Origin: Thermoplasmata archaeon | Lineage (GTDB): Archaea > Thermoplasmatota > E2 > UBA202 > JdFR-43 | DNA length: 9,501 nt | Assembly (NCBI GenBank): GCA_021157745.1 | Contig: JAGGWA010000066.1 | Location: 1 to 9,501, forward strand | Direction of reading: 5' to 3' | In this document: in pieces, positions 7,135 through 9,501 of the stretch | Layout: the number at the start of each line of letters is the position of its first letter | Position numbering within the stretch: position 1 is the stretch's first letter | Program-made: the position numbers and the translations under genes | Notes under the pieces: generated by a model | Database searches by the model: none | What the model was told of the DNA's origin: nothing | What the model saw: only the letters and a program-made list of their open reading frames with translations

Positions 7135-9045
7135 TTATCTCACCTTGATCCACAAATGACATTCTCTATATGCATTCTCAATCCTTTTTTCATCAACGAA
7201 TTCCTGCCATTTTTGAAAATTTTCTGTTTTTCCTTTAAATAGCAGGAATGCAAGTTTGAATAAACCCTTCTTATTTATTTTGAATGAATACTCATATTCC
7301 CATTGTGGCTCCCATTCCTTTTCAATATTTACCTTTGTTGAATTTAGTTTTACTTCTATTTTGTCCATAAACCACATATCCGCTATACCATCAATAGCCC
7401 ATTCACAGCCATATAGCGTGGCATTATAGCTACCAACGCTATCATGAGCTATGCTTCCATAACCTTCGTTGAAACTCCACCAGGCTATCATACCTTTCAT
7501 TGTTACATTACCGAGATAATTTTGTTTTATCTCATTTGCTGTTAAAGCTCTGTTGTATAGCCTAACATCATCAATGCCGCCAAAAAAATAGGAATAATCC
7601 CCTCCTATGATTAATTTCCCGCTACACTCAAGCATTTCTCCTTCTATTTTTATGGCTTCTTTAAATTCTCCATCGATGTAACATTTTTTTATTCCATTAT
7701 CAAATGTTACAACAACTTGGTGAAATTTTTTGTCTCTTGGGATATAGGAATTAAACCATTCATGGGATTGCTTACCATTTTCCATTTTTGTTAAATATCC
7801 AATCTGTAAACCATTTTTTTTGCCATCAAAAACCATTAAAGCTTCATTTGGCCAGTTTCTTCCAATAGCTCCTCTCTTTGCTATGATCGATATTTTATCA
7901 ATGTATAGATCAACGACTCCATACACATAAATTTTTATTTCATATGAGCCTGAGGCATCAAAAAACCATGTTGGACTTTCCTTGTATTGATATACGTTGG
8001 CGCTCTCATATTCATTTGCTTTCATGCCATATGTCCACTTCAGTTTTTTTCCTTCATATATTTCAGCTTTCCATACGCTTTCATTCAGTGTGTTGTTGTC
8101 CACCTTGCTCAATATACTCAAAACAAAAGGACCGTTAAATCCTTTTGGAACTTTGATTTTATCGATGATATAGCCTATTTCTCCTTCTACTGCCCTTACA
8201 ACAATATTTCCACTGTCATTATAAACTTCTCCCAACTTTTTATAATCTTCAACCTCATATGTTTTGCTATAAACGCTATCATCTTCCGAAGCCTTAACCC
8301 ATGCTTCTATTGTTTTTGGAACATATGGAATTGTAATATTTGCCTTTGCATAATCATTTTTCCCATCAAATTCCAAAAAAGAGTTATATTTTATTAACCA
8401 CATCTCAACCGTATAATTTATCGTTTTTCCTTCATGATTGGCTATACCTATTATCACTTTTTCAGTCTCATTTGAAGATATATTTGTCGGATAATCCTCT
8501 GCTTTTCCGGATGGCCCAAGAATATAAAATTCTGTAAATTTTTCCCCTTCGCGAGGCATGGTTATAACATAAATAAGCAAAATCAATGAAAGAATTATTG
8601 CAAAAATCAATGAAATGGTAAGAATTTTGTCCACTTTATTTTCTGGTAAATTTATTTCAAAAGAAATGATGAATCTTTTTGAAGGCTCGAGCCCATGCCA
8701 TCTTATAACAGCAAATGTGGCTAAAATAAAAACCAAAATTGAAAGCGAAGTTGCCACACTTTCCAGTCTTATTCCCCAAGGGGTATAATTCAAAATTAAA
8801 CCAACTAAAGGGACAATCGCTATTGAAAGACCAAAACTTAGAGCGATTCTTTCTATTATATCTATTTCTTCGTTACTTGGAAAAAGAAGGAAAATGAATA
8901 GATAGCCAGGAATAAATATTACAAAAGGTAATCCAAAAATTATTCTTATTGCTCCTTTAACATTAAATACAATAAGGAAAAGAAGAATAACTGTCCACAA
9001 TATTGATGCAATAATATCAACAGGCTCTTCGAATTTTATTCGCAT
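7135..9045 (-). CDS. DUF1616 membrane protein with inserted LamG domain, itself holding a CBM-like domain
   Basis: This is a 636-residue protein. Residues 1-165 are the membrane part of the archaeal DUF1616 family, recognisable from FGLPFVIFIPGYLFIFLLF, IDIIERIALSFGLSIAIVPL and LNYTPWGIRL. The conserved extracellular domain starts at REGEKFTEFYILGPSGKAED and runs to NYTVEMWLI (211-218). It resumes at ADMWFMDKIEVKLN (555-568), EWEPQWEYEYSF and the terminal HLWIKVR. The roughly 330 residues between are foreign to the family. They form a LamG domain (FLEFDGKNDY, TIEAWVKA; later FHQVVVTFDNG, CYIDGEF, DDVRLYNRALTANEI, WWSFNEGYG), which is itself interrupted at about 259-390 by a beta-rich stretch opening with KTYEVEDYKKLGEV and closing with VVDLYIDKISI, resembling CBM6/35-type carbohydrate-binding modules. 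DUF1616 has no established function but often accompanies surface glycosylation genes. I chose ATG 9045; ATG 9075 would add ten residues not typical of the family. It is the first gene of a two-gene operon. Confidence 0.87.
   Translation of the reverse strand: MRIKFEEPVDIIASILWTVILLFLIVFNVKGAIRIIFGLPFVIFIPGYLFIFLLFPSNEEIDIIERIALSFGLSIAIVPLVGLILNYTPWGIRLESVATSLSILVFILATFAVIRWHGLEPSKRFIISFEINLPENKVDKILTISLIFAIILSLILLIYVITMPREGEKFTEFYILGPSGKAEDYPTNISSNETEKVIIGIANHEGKTINYTVEMWLIKYNSFLEFDGKNDYAKANITIPYVPKTIEAWVKASEDDSVYSKTYEVEDYKKLGEVYNDSGNIVVRAVEGEIGYIIDKIKVPKGFNGPFVLSILSKVDNNTLNESVWKAEIYEGKKLKWTYGMKANEYESANVYQYKESPTWFFDASGSYEIKIYVYGVVDLYIDKISIIAKRGAIGRNWPNEALMVFDGKKNGLQIGYLTKMENGKQSHEWFNSYIPRDKKFHQVVVTFDNGIKKCYIDGEFKEAIKIEGEMLECSGKLIIGGDYSYFFGGIDDVRLYNRALTANEIKQNYLGNVTMKGMIAWWSFNEGYGSIAHDSVGSYNATLYGCEWAIDGIADMWFMDKIEVKLNSTKVNIEKEWEPQWEYEYSFKINKKGLFKLAFLLFKGKTENFQKWQEFVDEKRIENAYRECHLWIKVR
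7140..7146 (-). promoter_or_regulatory. Shine-Dalgarno site of the GT-C-like gene inside the DUF1616 gene end
   Basis: AAGGTGA on the minus strand, six bases before ATG 7133, overlaps the last codons of the DUF1616 gene. Spacing and core match the site at 2348-2353. With only one base between stop and start, it supports translational coupling. Confidence 0.7.
7406..7559 (-). repeat. Direct repeat copy 2, 3' end of LamG coding segment
   Basis: This is the partner of 4693-4846, at an offset of 2713 bases, same orientation, no gaps, 7 mismatches. It encodes YNRALTANEI through WWSFNEGYG to the start of YGCEW. Flanking LamG sequence in the two genes is only distantly similar. Confidence 0.9.
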
Positions 9046-9065
9046 TGTGTGTAAATTGAATAACG

Positions 9066-9073
9066 AATTTAAC
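9066..9073 (-). promoter_or_regulatory. Candidate TATA-like box of the DUF1616 operon
   Basis: GTTAAATT on the minus strand is centred about 24-25 bases upstream of ATG 9045, which fits a leaderless mRNA and supports that start. A stronger palindromic box, TTTATAAA, lies at 9110-9117; it would instead give a leader of about 12 bases to ATG 9075, which has no Shine-Dalgarno motif. The choice is uncertain. Confidence 0.35.
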
Positions 9074-9109
9074 ATTTATGTTATTCAGAAAAACTTATGA
9101 AGCTTTTCC

Positions 9110-9117
9110 TTTATAAA
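9110..9117. promoter_or_regulatory. Palindromic TATA-like element between DUF1616 operon and tmcA
   Basis: TTTATAAA is identical on both strands and a near-perfect archaeal box A. It lies 38 bases upstream of ATG 9075 on the minus strand, but it overlaps the first candidate ATG of tmcA (9117) and lies only about 18 bases before the last candidate (9132), so it fits tmcA poorly. Confidence 0.35.
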
Positions 9118-9501
9118 TGAAGATGCAAATAATGCAGCATATCAACGAGCTTCTTGAAGAAGCAAGGAAATATAATGAGCGACGCCTTATTGTTCTATCT
9201 GGAGAAAGGACGCAATCTTACAAAATCATTAGAGAATTTTTGAAAGAATATGAAGGAAAAGTTGCGTATGTTGCATATATTGAAGAAAATTTGCCATTCG
9301 TCGAGAGCTACCATATAAAAGATTGCGATAAGCTGCTCGGAACAACATATGATATGCTCATCATGGACATATACCATTCATTCCAGCCTGCAGACTTGGG
9401 AAAGCTTTATGGAATTGTCAGGGGCGGCGGCCTCATTTTTTTGATTGTTCCGCGTCTTGAAGAATGGAAGAATATGCTTAACAGGTATCATTATCACATT
9501 C
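9117..9501 (+). CDS. tmcA: TmcA-type RNA cytidine acetyltransferase, N-terminal part (3' end outside window)
   Basis: This is the first ~128 residues of the TmcA/NAT10 family. The enzyme uses ATP and acetyl-CoA to make N4-acetylcytidine in RNA: wobble C34 of elongator tRNA-Met in bacteria, and rRNA and tRNA sites in archaea. Visible is the TmcA N-terminal domain: RRLIVLSGERTQSYKIIREF, then the conserved block LLGTTYDMLIMDIYHSFQP, ADLGKLYGIVRGGG and LIFLIVPRLEEW, in family order and at the expected distance from the start. The helicase-like ATPase and GNAT domains would lie beyond the edge. Three in-frame ATGs (9117, 9123, 9132) are possible and TAA at 9114-9116 blocks any earlier start. ATG 9123 or 9132 would match the family N terminus equally well, and no Shine-Dalgarno motif decides. 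It is divergent from the DUF1616 operon. Confidence 0.88.
   Translation, partial: MKMQIMQHINELLEEARKYNERRLIVLSGERTQSYKIIREFLKEYEGKVAYVAYIEENLPFVESYHIKDCDKLLGTTYDMLIMDIYHSFQPADLGKLYGIVRGGGLIFLIVPRLEEWKNMLNRYHYHI

Noticed and set aside
7944..8537. Overlapping plus-strand open frames opposite the DUF1616 gene
   Set aside because: Their Phe/Cys/Ile-rich translations reflect the complement of an AT-rich membrane-protein gene, and the minus-strand frame has clear family motifs throughout.
4566..9045. Insertion sequence or transposon carrying the LamG cassette
   Set aside because: No transposase or recombinase gene, no terminal inverted repeats and no short target duplications are visible around either LamG segment.

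Overview
The window looks like chromosomal DNA from an AT-rich archaeon, most likely a euryarchaeal lineage in or near the Thermoplasmatota. The lineage is inferred. The signs are archaeal-type Elp3 and TmcA, a DUF1616 membrane protein, AT-rich TATA-like boxes about 22-29 bases upstream of several start codons (suggesting leaderless mRNAs), and Shine-Dalgarno sites of the AGGTGA type only where a leader or an upstream gene exists. Coding density is very high. There is no gene-free stretch over 100 bases, and I see no RNA gene, insertion sequence or CRISPR array.

Layout from left to right: the 3' part of elp3 (+, tRNA wobble-uridine modification); a UbiA-family prenyltransferase (-), whose end overlaps the end of elp3 by 8 bases; an unrecognised exported protein (-) with its own promoter; a CoA-disulfide reductase/NADH oxidase-type flavoprotein (-); a divergent exonuclease III-type AP endonuclease (+), separated from the flavoprotein by 44 bases; a two-gene operon (-) of a DUF1616 membrane protein followed by a polytopic GT-C-like membrane protein; and the 5' part of tmcA (+, RNA cytidine acetyltransferase), which runs off the right edge.

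The left and right parts are housekeeping genes. The unusual part is the operon at 4566-9045. Both of its proteins carry a LamG-type (concanavalin-like jelly-roll) lectin domain lodged inside another extracellular beta domain. In the downstream protein the LamG splits a PKD domain. In the upstream protein it splits the conserved extracellular domain of DUF1616, and the LamG itself seems to hold a further carbohydrate-binding-like beta domain. The 3' ends of the two LamG segments share a 154-base direct repeat with only 7 mismatches, although the rest of the two LamG domains has diverged. This points to recent duplication or gene conversion of a lectin cassette. The likely joint role, by inference, is assembly or recognition of surface glycans at the outer face of the membrane.
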